Assembly (NCBI GenBank): GCA_963693305.1
Contig: OY855907.1
Coordinates: 37,032,356 to 37,096,355, forward strand
Source of the DNA: Meandrina meandrites
Taxonomy: Eukaryota > Cnidaria > Anthozoa > Scleractinia > Meandrinidae
Length of the DNA stretch: 64,000 bases
Reading direction: 5' to 3'
Each line of letters opens with the position of its first letter. The stretch's first letter is position 1. Position numbers and translations under genes: made by a program. Shown here in pieces: positions 19,205 through 30,058 of this stretch. Under the pieces are notes generated by a model, which worked only from the letters and a program-made list of their open reading frames with translations, was not told the DNA's origin and made no database searches.

Positions 19205-19916
19205 GAACATGGACTGGTGCCAAGCTTTTCGGAACTCTAGTCATCAAGCATTAGTATTGTAGTATAGTATTATTAACCTTGTGAATACTTGTATAAAATA
19301 ACAATCTGCCTCTCAAAAAGCATATTATGTTACTTTTGTTGGATGTAATATTTAAAATTTTGCATTATGGTGATGACTAGGTAAGCAAGTTTGCTTCCAC
19401 TCCAATGTCGATGCTGTCTAATAATATCGAGTATGCTTTGAGGCATGTTGCATTGAGGTCGGAATAGATTTCCCGTGATCCAGTATGTTTCGGTAGGCGT
19501 TCTTTGGTGCAGAATGTATCTGTGGGCTTCCTGTGGCTGAGGAAATGTCAGAGTGTCTAATAAACCCGGGATACACCAGTGGGTCCCCTGCACTCCACAG
19601 TGTGTTTCATGGTATTTGCCACATGTCTCTTTTCTGACCAAGCAAGCTATACAGCAGTGACTTACCAGTATATAATATACAGTGTATAGATAAATATCTA
19701 TTGTAGTTAAGGCATGGAGGTGATTGTTGTTGGAGAGTGTGCTGCTGCCTGTTCTGAGCATAAATTCTCCTGGCTGATTTCCATATCCTTCTTTTAGTCA
19801 CAGTTTCGAGAATTAGGTAGTCCATCAAGAAGACCTCCCCTATTTGGTTGTGATTTACTTATAAATTCCTATCACCTGTCGTATTTACTTTATTATTGTG
19901 GTTTTCAATAACGTGA

Positions 19917-20148
19917 ACTCTGAAATTCAAACCTTGACTAATGGTTTACACTTTTTGCTGCTGTCAATAATTCTAGTGAAACAGAAGTTCACTTCAGCCA
20001 AGTCAAAAGGTCACATCTGTCAGTTGTGATTGGTGGTTTTCGATCCATTTTGTTTGTTTCTGTTTTTCAAGGCTAGTTGGCTGTCGCCATCGTTGTGATC
20101 AGTGGCAGCGAAAAATGCAGTCGTTAGTTGGATTTTGAACTTCAGAGC
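19917..20148. mobile_element. MITE with ACTCTGAA ends, copy 2
   Basis: It starts ACTCTGAAATTCAAACC and ends TTTTGAACTTCAGAG. It is alignable along its length with 5381-5578 (shared TCAAAAGGTCAC, GTTGTGATTGGT and GGCTGTCGCCAT). An extra segment of about 30 bp after GATTGGTGG is absent from copy 1. Confidence 0.75.
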
Positions 20149-20446
20149 TCGCATATTATTGAAAGGAGCAATAAGATGTTGTACAACAAGTGTTGCTTTC
20201 GGTTTAAATCAGATTTAGAGCATGGCTTTCAGCCGTCACCTTGAATCTTAGCCAATAGCAGGGCTTGAAATAAAGTCCCGTCTGGTCATCAGAGACAAGT
20301 AGACTTCCCTGAATGGCAGTAACCTCAGTTTCTTTATTTCAAGTTCTGCAATAGTTATCAACAACTAGTCTCTGTTAACTTCATTAACATCGAAGGCAGG
20401 TGAAGAGAATTACTGACACTATCAGCCAAGTGACGCTTCTCAAAGG

Positions 20447-20615
20447 GGCTTTGTCATGGATTTGAACAGATTTTTGAACAGCCAAAATTTATATTTTTGT
20501 TGAAGGAAACCAAAAAATAATGGTCCATTTTATTAACAATTGGCTATATTAGAGCACAGAAACTGTTGACAAGGGTCTTTGGCAGTAGATGGCTATGATG
20601 GAAATGGATTACAAC
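20447..20615 (+). repeat. Dispersed repeat B, copy 2
   Basis: The words AAAGGGGCTTTGTCATG, CAGCCAAAAT, AATAATGGTCCA, GCTATATTAGAGCAC and GATGGAAATGGATT occur in the same order as in 9418-9605. Confidence 0.75.
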
Positions 20616-22350
20616 TTGAGGCTAAACTTTTCAAAGTTGTTTCTGCACGTCTTCAAAAAATCGATATTCATAGCTGTATTTTGATTTCTATTCACAAATT
20701 TAGGTTATACTGCAACTAATTTCAGAACAGTTTAGACCAAGCATCCGCAAAATCACCGTGACAGAGCTCCTTTAAAGCCAGTTTGAAGATTTTGTTCATT
20801 CTCACAACCTGACAACCGAACATTGTTTGTATGATAAAAGAAGAAATTAGCTGTTGATAATTAAGTATTGTGCATAGTCAGCACTTTGAGCCCAGCACTT
20901 CCAGTCAGTGACAAGGTGATATGTTGTCCTGTGTATGGCAGACACTCTTGTAGTGTCTTCATTGCCCAATCTGTATTGCCATTTGTTGATTCACATATTT
21001 TGATTCCTAGAGTTGCTTTTGCATGTCTTCTTTGCATTCATTTGTTTTTGCATGTCTGCTGTTGCCCCATTTTGAGTGGTATGGAGCTAATGCAAATTAA
21101 CGCATAATTCACCTGTTGAGAAAGGAAAAATTCATCAGGAAAATCGTGTGATCTGAAATGGACAATTAACATATTAATTTAAGCTAAGAGGAGCTCGGTC
21201 TTGATTAAGTTGTGTTGCGATGTAAAAAAATAATTATCATGAAAGCAAAGAAAATTTAAAGATAATAATCGACTAACATAGAGAAACAATGACCTGAAGC
21301 TTTACAATCTTCTAATACTGTTCATCTCGGAGCAGTGTCCAGGTAAAAAAAAAAACCTTCGAGGTCAGCAACCTAACCTGATAAATTACATGTAATAACT
21401 TCTAATGATTTGGTGACTTGGAATTTGACCTTAGTGGAATTCCTTGTCGTAAAAACTATCTGAAACACTTCTTGGAGTTGTCATGTATCCATATGATGAG
21501 TGTTTTAACATTATTGCTGGAAAAATCATTGTTATTGACTGCCAGATTTTTTAGAACAGATTTGATTCTAGTCAAATGTGGACTTTTCAGGCACAGATCT
21601 CAGCCTTCTGATGTTCTAGTACATGTAATATTCCATGAATAGTCTCCGTTGTATATGCTCTTGTCTTGTGAATGTAAAATCTAAGAGGAGACCTTCTACG
21701 CTTGCTATATAAAGCTCTATTGCCTTTAAAAATAGTTGTAATCTATGTAGGTGTAGGCATTTTATTTATGATTTTAAAACGAAGGAAAACTATAAGTTTT
21801 TGGTTTAAATTAAAGATACTTCCTACGAAGAACATATTGTAATTACAGTAATAGTTGTACATATATTGTTGTGTCAACTGCCTTTTGTTGGAAGAGTGAA
21901 GCATTGATCATGGTGTGTTGGGTACTGTTGGCACCTCTCCTGGTCTCGCTGAGGACTCCTGAAAAAACAGGACGTCGGCACCGAATGTCATGGTTGAGGC
22001 GGGGAGCGAGAAAACTGGCCTTTTGCTTGCTTCAGTTCTCCCTGCCTCGGTGGCACTTCGGCTAAGGACACTTGTAGTGGGCCAAAATCTCGACTATTGC
22101 AACTAGTCAATTTCTTTATAAGCCAAGCCAGAACTACTCGTTTCTTGAAAAGACAGTTCTACTTTCTGCTCTCTCTTTGGTGTGGTGCAGACTCGTTCCC
22201 AGTTGCTTCTGAGGTGGCTTTGACTGGAATGCATTGCATCAAGGGAAGGCTGCACGATCCGCCATCGAAAACATCTCCCAGTCCCTGCTTTTCTTTTGCC
22301 TTTGAAGAACAAATAAGTAGGGACTGGGAACGAGTCTGGGTGTGGTGTTC

Positions 22351-22760
22351 AATTGGCCATGCTCTAAACGAGCAGGGGACTGGGTACGAACATATTTTTC
22401 CTTGGTGAGAATATTCAGTATCGATTGAATTGAAAATGGGGCATGTCATCTGAAAGAGCATCCAAAAATTAGAAAATTCACCAAATTTGATTGTTATTGG
22501 TTTAAACGCAAAGGCATGGTACACTTTTAAAATAAGAGAGCTTGGTATGCATTGGAGGACGCCTGTCCCTCCAATCCATACTAAGTGTACCATACCTTTG
22601 GGTTTAAAGCAATAACCGTCAAATTTGGTGAATTTACTAAGTTTTGGATGCTCTTTCAGATGACATGCCCCATCTTTCAATTCAATCGATATTGAATGTT
22701 TGTACCGAAGAGAAAACATGTTTGTACCCAGTCTCCTGCTCGTTTAGAACATGGTTAATT
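22351..22760. repeat. Foldback repeat (two arms of about 200 bp)
   Basis: Left arm 22351-22558 and right arm 22567-22760 are reverse complements with scattered mismatches. The outer ends are AATTGGCCATGCTCTAAACG and CGTTTAGAACATGGTTAATT. The spacer is GCCTGTC. The 186-codon minus-strand ORF over it is a by-product of the palindrome. Confidence 0.88.
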
Positions 22761-24076
22761 GAAAAACGCAATTAGCGCAAAATTGCACGACGTCGAAGAA
22801 GTGACAACCCGTTCCCAGGCCATCACTTGCACTTCCCGATCATCTGCGAGAGGTAGAATACGCCAAGAGACAAGGCTCTATTCTGACTATTCTTGATGCG
22901 GTCATACCACAAATCATATTGCACTGGGAATGTCCAAAAGAATCGAAAAAAACACAAAGGAGGATTTCTCCATTGCGAAATTGATTTTATTTTTTTCTCT
23001 CACAGTTCCTGTTGTCTAGGTCCTTGTTAATTTTCTACGTCAGGTAGCCAGTCATTGTTCGAAGTGCTTCACGAATCTAACGGCTCGCTTATTGCTGGAA
23101 TGGCATGCATAAATTTTAATGTAAATTTAATAAGTAGTAAGAAACACGCACAAATGAGGCAAGTGGTTTCGTTACTACTTCAGACTATATTATTTTCGCC
23201 TGTATTTCATTATGTACTTCAATGGTGTACGTATTAATAGAGAGATAAAGCATGACGTTTGTTTTTCCCGCGAACGGCAAATAGTCCACTTCTGCTGTCT
23301 GCCGTTTGGCGTTTGGATGCGGAAAGTAGGTTTGCGTTTGTCGTGAATGTGCGATTTTTTCCCTATTTCTCCGAGGGATTTATTTTAGAATTCGATAAAA
23401 AGGTAACAAAATGAAAGGCAAGCTCGCGTTTGCCGTTTGTCGTATCGCGTCATGCTTAATCTCTTTAATATTTGGCAGAGTAGCACAATCAATAACACCC
23501 ATCAGAAATTCGAACAGAAAGATGTTTACCTTTGACCGCTCGTCGCCTTGCCACCCACCTCCCCCTCGAGAGACATCTTGGATTTGAAAATTCCATGACC
23601 GATGACGCAATGCAGAGTGATCTTTTAGCGTGTCTGATTGGTTGATACTTTCGCGCGAAAACCGAGCATTAACCAATCAGTTACTACACAGCTAGGCTGG
23701 CTAGGTCGTGGCCAGTGGAAAAAATTTTCGGGTCGAATTTCAAATCGTCTTTCGTGTGGGGAAACAGGTGGGAGGGGGGAATATCTCATTTTAGTGTGAA
23801 GCGAAAAAACAGCACGAGCGGAAAATGGGGAAAAAGAGAGGCTGCTCGCAGTCTTAAATTTGAGCATATACGTACGTACTAAGCTTTTAGAAAGACGCAG
23901 CCTCCACAATGAGCTTTTACTAGATTTTCAGCACAACTATAATGTTTTTCCAAGATTCTCCACTGCGAAAAAAATCAGGTATGGTAGTTGCGTGTTTGGC
24001 ACTATGTTCGAGCATTATGAGAATACAATGATAATACAGAAGGGAATGAAAGGACACAGTGGCACGAGATTTCCCT
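22761..24076. other. Intergenic, no gene recognised
   Basis: This lies downstream of the TRIM-NHL stop codon. No exon with domain content is seen. Part of it is probably TRIM 3' UTR (minus strand). Confidence 0.45.
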
Positions 24077-26377
24077 CTAAACTGCCGCTAATGAAAAAAC
24101 CTGAATACGGTCATTGAACGTGTCCGCGACATAGAGATGGCCTTTCTTGTCCACCGCCACTCCCGCCGGGAATAACATCAATCCGTCCCCCTGTCCTTTT
24201 CCACCAAACTTCGTGGCATAAGTTCCATTTGACTGGAAAATCTGCACTCTGTGGTTACTTCGGTCTGCGACAACATACTGCCCCTGGTCATCCACTGTAA
24301 TACCCGCGGGGTTGTTTAGTAATCCGTCGGTATCCCCCCGGGATCCGAACTGCAGGGCGACAGAGCCGTCTTTGTTGAAAACACAAACTCTGTGGTTGTT
24401 ATAGTCTGTCACCACAATTTGTCCAGTCTTGCTTATGGCTACCCCCCACGGGCACGCCATTTCTTTGGACACAATCATCCCCCTGGGGATCCCTTCACGT
24501 GAAAAGATCTGAATCCTGCTGTTTCCAGAGTCGGCTACGTAGATGACGTCATCCACGTCAATAGCCACACCGAGCGGGTGTTTTAGCCTTCCGACTTCAT
24601 CACCGAAACCACCGAAGATCTTCACGAGTTTCCCCGAAGGTGTGACGATCTGTACACGATGGTTTTGACTGTCGGAAACGACAATTAGATTGCCGCGTCG
24701 ATTGAGCGCTAGACAGTAAGGAAAATTGAACTGTCCTTCTACTATTCCCTGTGATCCAAACGATTTGAGCACTTCTCCTTGTAAAGAAAGTATTTTAATT
24801 CTGTGATTATGCGAGTCAGCCACTAACAGATGGTCGTGTGAGTCCGCAATAACACTGTACGGATGAGAAAAGCCGCCGCAGTCTTCACTTCGTAGGATAA
24901 GATGGCTACCAATCCAATCTCTTGGTCTTACTGTGACTGTAACAGGACTGTCCGCCACTGGACACCCATTAATACTCACGTGAAGCCAGTAAGTGTTTGG
25001 TTTTGTGATGACGTAAGCCAAGGAGTACGTTCCATCCTTGTTGTCTTGGCAACCGTACTTAAACCCGGCGTTTTCAGGCGTCACTCGAGAGCTGGCCAAT
25101 GAGAAAGAGAGCTTAACTTTGTCTCCCCCTCGTTGCTGTTTTTTTCCTTGTTGATTGACAGCTGTCAAAGTCATTCGATTGACTTCTCCCGTTATCACGT
25201 GCTGAGGCTCTTTAGCGGGAGACAAAAGACATAATGTAGGTTCGCAAGGCGTACTAGAAGACTGCACTTTTATGTGACCTAAATGACTAATATCATTCAT
25301 AATTTTCTCGCTCTCTGCGACAAACTCAACCGAGCTGCGCAGTTCATTTTCAAGGCGATGGCTTGCAGGATTTTGCTCTATTTCTTCCACGAGCGATATG
25401 AGGCGTTGAATAACAGTTTGTCCGATGCTAAGTATTTCCACGTCACTTCCCTGCTGAACGGCGCGGTCCGTGAACAGACAACAGTCTCTTGCATGTTGAA
25501 CAGTTTGTTGTAGTGTCTTTTGTTTTGATAACAAAGCTTCAAGGTTTGTGGTACAATGTGATTCTACCTCATTTACAAGTTCATTCATGCGATTCTTAAG
25601 CGCCTCAATCAACTTTTGAAAATATTCTTCGACGCTGTTGCGAATCTCCTTCTTTTGGTTCCCCACCGTTGAAATATCTTCTTTAATTAGGCTAACTTGT
25701 TCGTTGAGGTGTTTTTGTTTTCCTTTGATCTGTTCAGCAAGATTTACCATGTTAACTTTAAACGTTTTAGTGACCTCCGCAATATTGCGACATTCATGTT
25801 GTTCGTGAGAAGAGATAGAGCATTGGCGACAAATCGTTTGCTCGCAAGTTTGACAAAAGTAACACAGCCGCTCGGATGAGTGAACGGAGCAAAATGACGG
25901 CCTTTGAAAATGGTTTCCCTTGAAAATTTGTCCTTTGAGCTCGTCAACTGACTGTAAGTTATGCGTTTTGGTGGCGCTCATTCGACGATGAGCCGTTGAG
26001 CAAAACTCGCACAGAAACAAGTAGCAATCATTACAACGCATGGTTACGTTTTCACCTTCAGCTTCACAAGTATCGCAAACGAAATCCAGAGGTGTATTCT
26101 CGCGGACAGCTGCCATGTTTACCATGTTGTTCGCCACAAAGTTAAGTGGAAATTCACAACGTAACTCCAACACTTTTGAACATACCGGACAACGTGGAAG
26201 CGTTCCATTTTTCGGTGAAATCTTCTCAACGTCAATGCACTTTTTACATAAAGTGTGTAAACATGGCAAGAGTAACGGTGAAACAAATCGTTTCTGACAG
26301 CCAGGGCAAAACAAATCGCCAGAATTTGCCATCTCGAGCTCGTCGGCAAATTTTACCTTCGTTCGTTGCTTTGCCAT
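24077..26377 (-). CDS. TRIM-NHL protein (TRIM71/TRIM2/TRIM3-like), single exon
   Basis: A 766-residue protein read from ATG at 26377, within one exon. Domains in order: RING (about 24-67; CPGC, then CLHTLCKKC, then CPVC), two B-boxes (about 95-145 and 158-200), coiled coil (about 200-300), filamin-type immunoglobulin domain (about 385-490) and about six NHL repeats to the C-terminus (for example YVADSGNSRIQIFSREG). RING TRIMs are usually E3 ubiquitin ligases, and NHL propellers often bind RNA or proteins. The domain order is that of TRIM71/LIN-41, TRIM2 and TRIM3. Cnidarians carry many such genes, so orthology cannot be fixed here. The lack of introns suggests a retrocopied or tandemly expanded family. 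All RING and B-box metal ligands appear present, so the gene looks functional. Confidence 0.92.
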   Translation of the reverse strand: MAKQRTKVKFADELEMANSGDLFCPGCQKRFVSPLLLPCLHTLCKKCIDVEKISPKNGTLPRCPVCSKVLELRCEFPLNFVANNMVNMAAVRENTPLDFVCDTCEAEGENVTMRCNDCYLFLCEFCSTAHRRMSATKTHNLQSVDELKGQIFKGNHFQRPSFCSVHSSERLCYFCQTCEQTICRQCSISSHEQHECRNIAEVTKTFKVNMVNLAEQIKGKQKHLNEQVSLIKEDISTVGNQKKEIRNSVEEYFQKLIEALKNRMNELVNEVESHCTTNLEALLSKQKTLQQTVQHARDCCLFTDRAVQQGSDVEILSIGQTVIQRLISLVEEIEQNPASHRLENELRSSVEFVAESEKIMNDISHLGHIKVQSSSTPCEPTLCLLSPAKEPQHVITGEVNRMTLTAVNQQGKKQQRGGDKVKLSFSLASSRVTPENAGFKYGCQDNKDGTYSLAYVITKPNTYWLHVSINGCPVADSPVTVTVRPRDWIGSHLILRSEDCGGFSHPYSVIADSHDHLLVADSHNHRIKILSLQGEVLKSFGSQGIVEGQFNFPYCLALNRRGNLIVVSDSQNHRVQIVTPSGKLVKIFGGFGDEVGRLKHPLGVAIDVDDVIYVADSGNSRIQIFSREGIPRGMIVSKEMACPWGVAISKTGQIVVTDYNNHRVCVFNKDGSVALQFGSRGDTDGLLNNPAGITVDDQGQYVVADRSNHRVQIFQSNGTYATKFGGKGQGDGLMLFPAGVAVDKKGHLYVADTFNDRIQVFSLAAV

Positions 26378-28082
26378 CACGCGAATGAAGGAATTTCATT
26401 AGCTTCGGTTAACAGGGCAAGTACTTAATGGCAAACCGTTTTCCCGCCATTAAATCAACGTTATCTTGTTTTATAATCCCGAAAATGAAAACAAATCAGG
26501 CAGCATTATAAAACAAAACTCGACGCTCGTTTGCACCACGATGCGTGACAAATGTCAATGAAATTTTAATCTTTTCACATTGCCGTCGGCAAGCAAACAA
26601 AGAACTTCATTCTAAGTTGACACAACTTTTCAATGAATACAATTACTCTTTCGGTCAATGACGCAAACTTCCGTAACTGTTGGAGTAATTTTGCAATTGT
26701 CTTTCTCTATAGAATTTTAATATAATCGAGCTTATAAGGCGATGGCTAAGACGATACATGACCGTCGCGCGAGACGCTTACACGCGATGCAAATTCTACG
26801 TGTTGCTTCGCGTATGCGCGCAACTCAAACGCAAGCTAAAAATCTCCGAAAATATTTCGCTGAAAATGTCAGTTTTAAAGAAAAATCGAAGAAATAAGCA
26901 AAAACACCTGACTAATTATTTATATAAGAATGCCTTTCAATGGAAATTTAGAATAACTGACACCGGATTTAATATTTCCTCCCACTTTACTCAAACGCCC
27001 TCGCAATTCACAACGCTTATGTCAACAAATGATTTTGTTGGTTTATTTAGTTAGTGCTTTGTGATTATCATTTGAAATAAAATCTAACTTAGTTGATCAA
27101 CTAAGTTAGACTTTATTTCACTAAAGGGACAGTGAAATATTATCACAGTTGCAGTTTATTTTGCGGCAAAGTTCTGAGGCGGTCCTTAGCAGGAACGAAG
27201 TCACCAGCAGGAGAAGGGGAGGGGGGAGGGGGAAGGGGGAAGGGGAGGGGGGAATTTGTAAAATAAGAGTATTAGCGCACGCTCTTTAGCGAAGTAAACA
27301 AACTCTGTCTGGTTTTAAGTGACGTGGCTAAGGACACGTTGATTTTTCTTTGTTAATGCCTCCTAATAGCAGAAAGGAGATGGAGAGATACCTTTCGCAA
27401 TTTTTGAGAAATTTTTTGATTCTCAGGCCTGCTCAAGCTGTTTTAAATCTATAGAGAGCTCCTATAGACTGGTTTTCACTTGAGTGCCGAAAGAAATCCG
27501 CATTTGCTATGGTTTTGCATTACTACGCTTAGTAAATGATTAAAACAACTCGCACCACTTTCTCAACCATTGAATCAGAAGTAAAAAGCTAAACCAATTT
27601 GTGATCGCTTCCACGCGTTTTACTGCGGTTCGCGCTGGCTTCACTGGATTGTTTGTGTCTTTTGGTGTTGCTTTGCTTTATCGTTGCCATGGCAACGATA
27701 AAGAGAAAAACACGAAACCATTAAACTTGAATTCTATGCGAATCAGATTTGATGTAAAAAAAACTTACACCAGTATCTGAAACTATGGTGTACTGCACGT
27801 GAAATATACAAGAATAAAAAAATTCTGTATGTTTGATTTCGAATAAATGGCAAATATATTTCAAACCATGCTTTTTGAATGACAATGATAAATGGACTGA
27901 GATGCAGGCATCGCGTTGACGAAATTATTTCGAAATAACGCCAAAATGAGCGAGCGAGGTCCATTCAACTGGAACAAAGTATACTCATTTAGTTTTGCTT
28001 TACGTGATTCATAATCCGCACATATCAAAGCACCCTGGCCCAGTCAAACAATTACTCACAATTGACCTCGCTCCCAATGTGT
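26378..28082. other. Upstream region of TRIM-NHL; purine tract and palindrome
   Basis: No supported exon. 27075-27121 is a near-perfect palindrome around TTAGTTGATCAACTAA. About 27212-27253 is a G/A-only tract. The start of this stretch should contain the TRIM-NHL promoter, but no TATA motif is obvious. Confidence 0.5.
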
Positions 28083-28225
28083 GGCTTCATAGCTCAGTTG
28101 GTAAAGCATCGCACCGGTATCGCGTAGGTCACGGGTTCGAATCCCGTTGAATCCCTGATTTTTTTCAGGCTTCTTTATTCCAGTTGCTTAAATTGGAAAT
28201 TCACTGCGAAGATCACATATCACCT
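28083..28225 (+). repeat. tRNA-derived SINE
   Basis: The head resembles a tRNA: TAGCTCAGTTGGTAAAGCAT (A box) and GGGTTCGAATCCC (B box), with imperfect acceptor pairing GGCTTCA/TGAATCC. It is followed by the tail CTGATTTTTTTCAGGCTTCT. The D and anticodon stems have mismatches and position 33 is not T, so a working tRNA is unlikely. The tail is shared with 17897-18010. Confidence 0.8.
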
Positions 28226-30058
28226 TCCCTTAATATGACGCGTGTAGAATTTTCAACTCAGTCACAAATAAAACCTGTTTTCGCGCTCAACTTTAATTTG
28301 TTGCCGCTAAGTTATAAAATAATTGGTTTATACTTTTAGCTGCGACTATGTCGAGTTAGGGTGCACTTGGGAAGTTTTACTTCCCGCATGCATTAAAAAC
28401 TCGATATACGCACGTTACAGCCTCACTGAAAAATCGTGCCTTATTTCAGACCAAAGTCTATTCCCCAGTTTTTTGCTTTTCTCACGGTAAACCCTGAATT
28501 TATCCGTCCTCTAACACAAGCTTGACACTCGGGCTGGAAAAGGGAATCCTTCGAGCGATTTCCGAGCATCTTTCGCCAGTTGTGTATTTAATTAGCTGGA
28601 CACTCCCTCGAGATAACAGGTGAATGAAAGAAAAAAAAAACGCAAACCAACCCAAAATCTCGTGAAATTTCCACTAGTTAGTCAAACACTGAGAAACCAC
28701 ACCATGCGATATTTGTTTTGAGAGAAGTGTATTTACAATCGCTTAACGTAAAATATTTACAGACTGCTTAAATATCGTGCTGTGTACCTAACTTAAAGAT
28801 CGAAAAACACAAAAATACAAAGCAGTGAAAATTAAACAGGACTACATAATACATCTGCTCCATAACTTTCGGTTGAATGCGTAACATATACTAGGGTTTC
28901 ATCCTCAGAATAAGTTAGCACCACCTTGTACAGCATAATAAACAGTACCACATGAAAGTAATGCTTGATAGCTTTCATTTTAATGGTCACACACTAGGGT
29001 TTCATTCACAGATGCTGAAGTTAGATCCACCTTGTTGATCTTGAAAGTGGAAGAGTTCAGAATAAATTCAGGCCACAAAGGTCCACCTTTTCCGAGATGG
29101 GACGCCAAACAAGATAAATAACTGAATGGAGCATCCCAATTTATTTTCCCTCTTCTTATACCATATACTTGAGCACAAAAGTGAAGACTGTTTAACCAGC
29201 CTAGTCCTCATCACAAACGAGTAAATTTTATTTACGATGCCGTTAAACGAGGCTTAAAAATGTCGTCTTCAAAGAGCTCGCAGAAATCTCCATTATAATT
29301 ATAACGAGTTGTGAATAAAAGAGTGTTATGAGTATGTTGGTGGCTGAGAAGCAATCGGTGGAATAGGCTCAGTTGCTCGAAGTGGTCTGATAACGGGCGA
29401 CGAGCGGGTCAGGAGGTCGCTAATGACCCGTCCCGCGGGTCGAGTGCTGTCGAGCGGCTGAAGACATGCTGCAGAAGGTGTCTTTTCTGCTCGACGGGTA
29501 ATCTGAAGATAATTGGAAAAAAACAATTCAAATTACAACAAATTATAATGTATAAGTCCGATTTTAATCTGTGTAATATTTTTTGTCCGCACAAAAAGAA
29601 GTCAGGCGACGCAGCCAAGCTAAAAGAGAATCCTCGCCTTAGGTCGAGTTGGCTAAAACTATATTGCTCAAGAATGAGCAGGATAATTATTTCATTATTC
29701 AACAAAACGCATTTTTCGGCAAGAAAAACTGTGGCTGTGCGGCACTTTCCGAGACTCCGGAGGCGTGTAGTGAAGTGAAGTGAAGTGAAGTGAATACTTC
29801 ACAGGCTATAAGGTTCTTGACACTTAAATAAAGTTTCTTATCTTATCTTATCTTATCTTATTTACCCTCGGATTGTAGAGTAGCTTTAACAGTTAATGTC
29901 TCCGAGCATTTCAACAGCACAATGGGCAAAGACCAGTCCACAACACCGGGAACTTCGTGCCCTACGTGCTTGTAAGGTGTCTCTAGGGGCTAGTAGACTA
30001 TTTGCGGTTTGATGAGTTATGCAAGGGCCATTCGAGGCATTTCTGTCAACCATGATTT
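28226..30058. other. Downstream of C2orf81-like gene; microsatellites
   Basis: No supported exon. (GTGAA)n is at about 29771-29794 and (TCTTA)n at about 29838-29861. Two imperfect direct copies of about 50 bp contain CTAGGGTTTCAT followed by CCACCTTGT (around 28888-28930 and 28992-29035). Part of this stretch is probably 3' UTR of the gene at 30059-38761. Confidence 0.45.

Larger units (their letters stand above)
19205..22350. other. Intergenic between calcineurin A and the next foldback
   Basis: The first few hundred bases are probably calcineurin 3' UTR. Beyond that I see a MITE copy (19917-20148), repeat B (20447-20615) and AT-rich DNA. No exon can be supported. Confidence 0.5.

Noticed and set aside
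22159..22719. 186-codon minus-strand ORF
   Set aside because: It lies across the palindrome at 22351-22760 and has no domain or splice support.
28083..28155. Possible functional tRNA gene
   Set aside because: Acceptor, D and anticodon stems have mismatches, base 33 is not T, and a SINE tail shared with another locus follows directly.
29018..29206. Open minus-strand stretch of about 60 codons below the C2orf81-like gene as its last exon
   Set aside because: Its phase does not fit the exon ending at 30346, while 30059-30172 fits exactly and ends in a stop.
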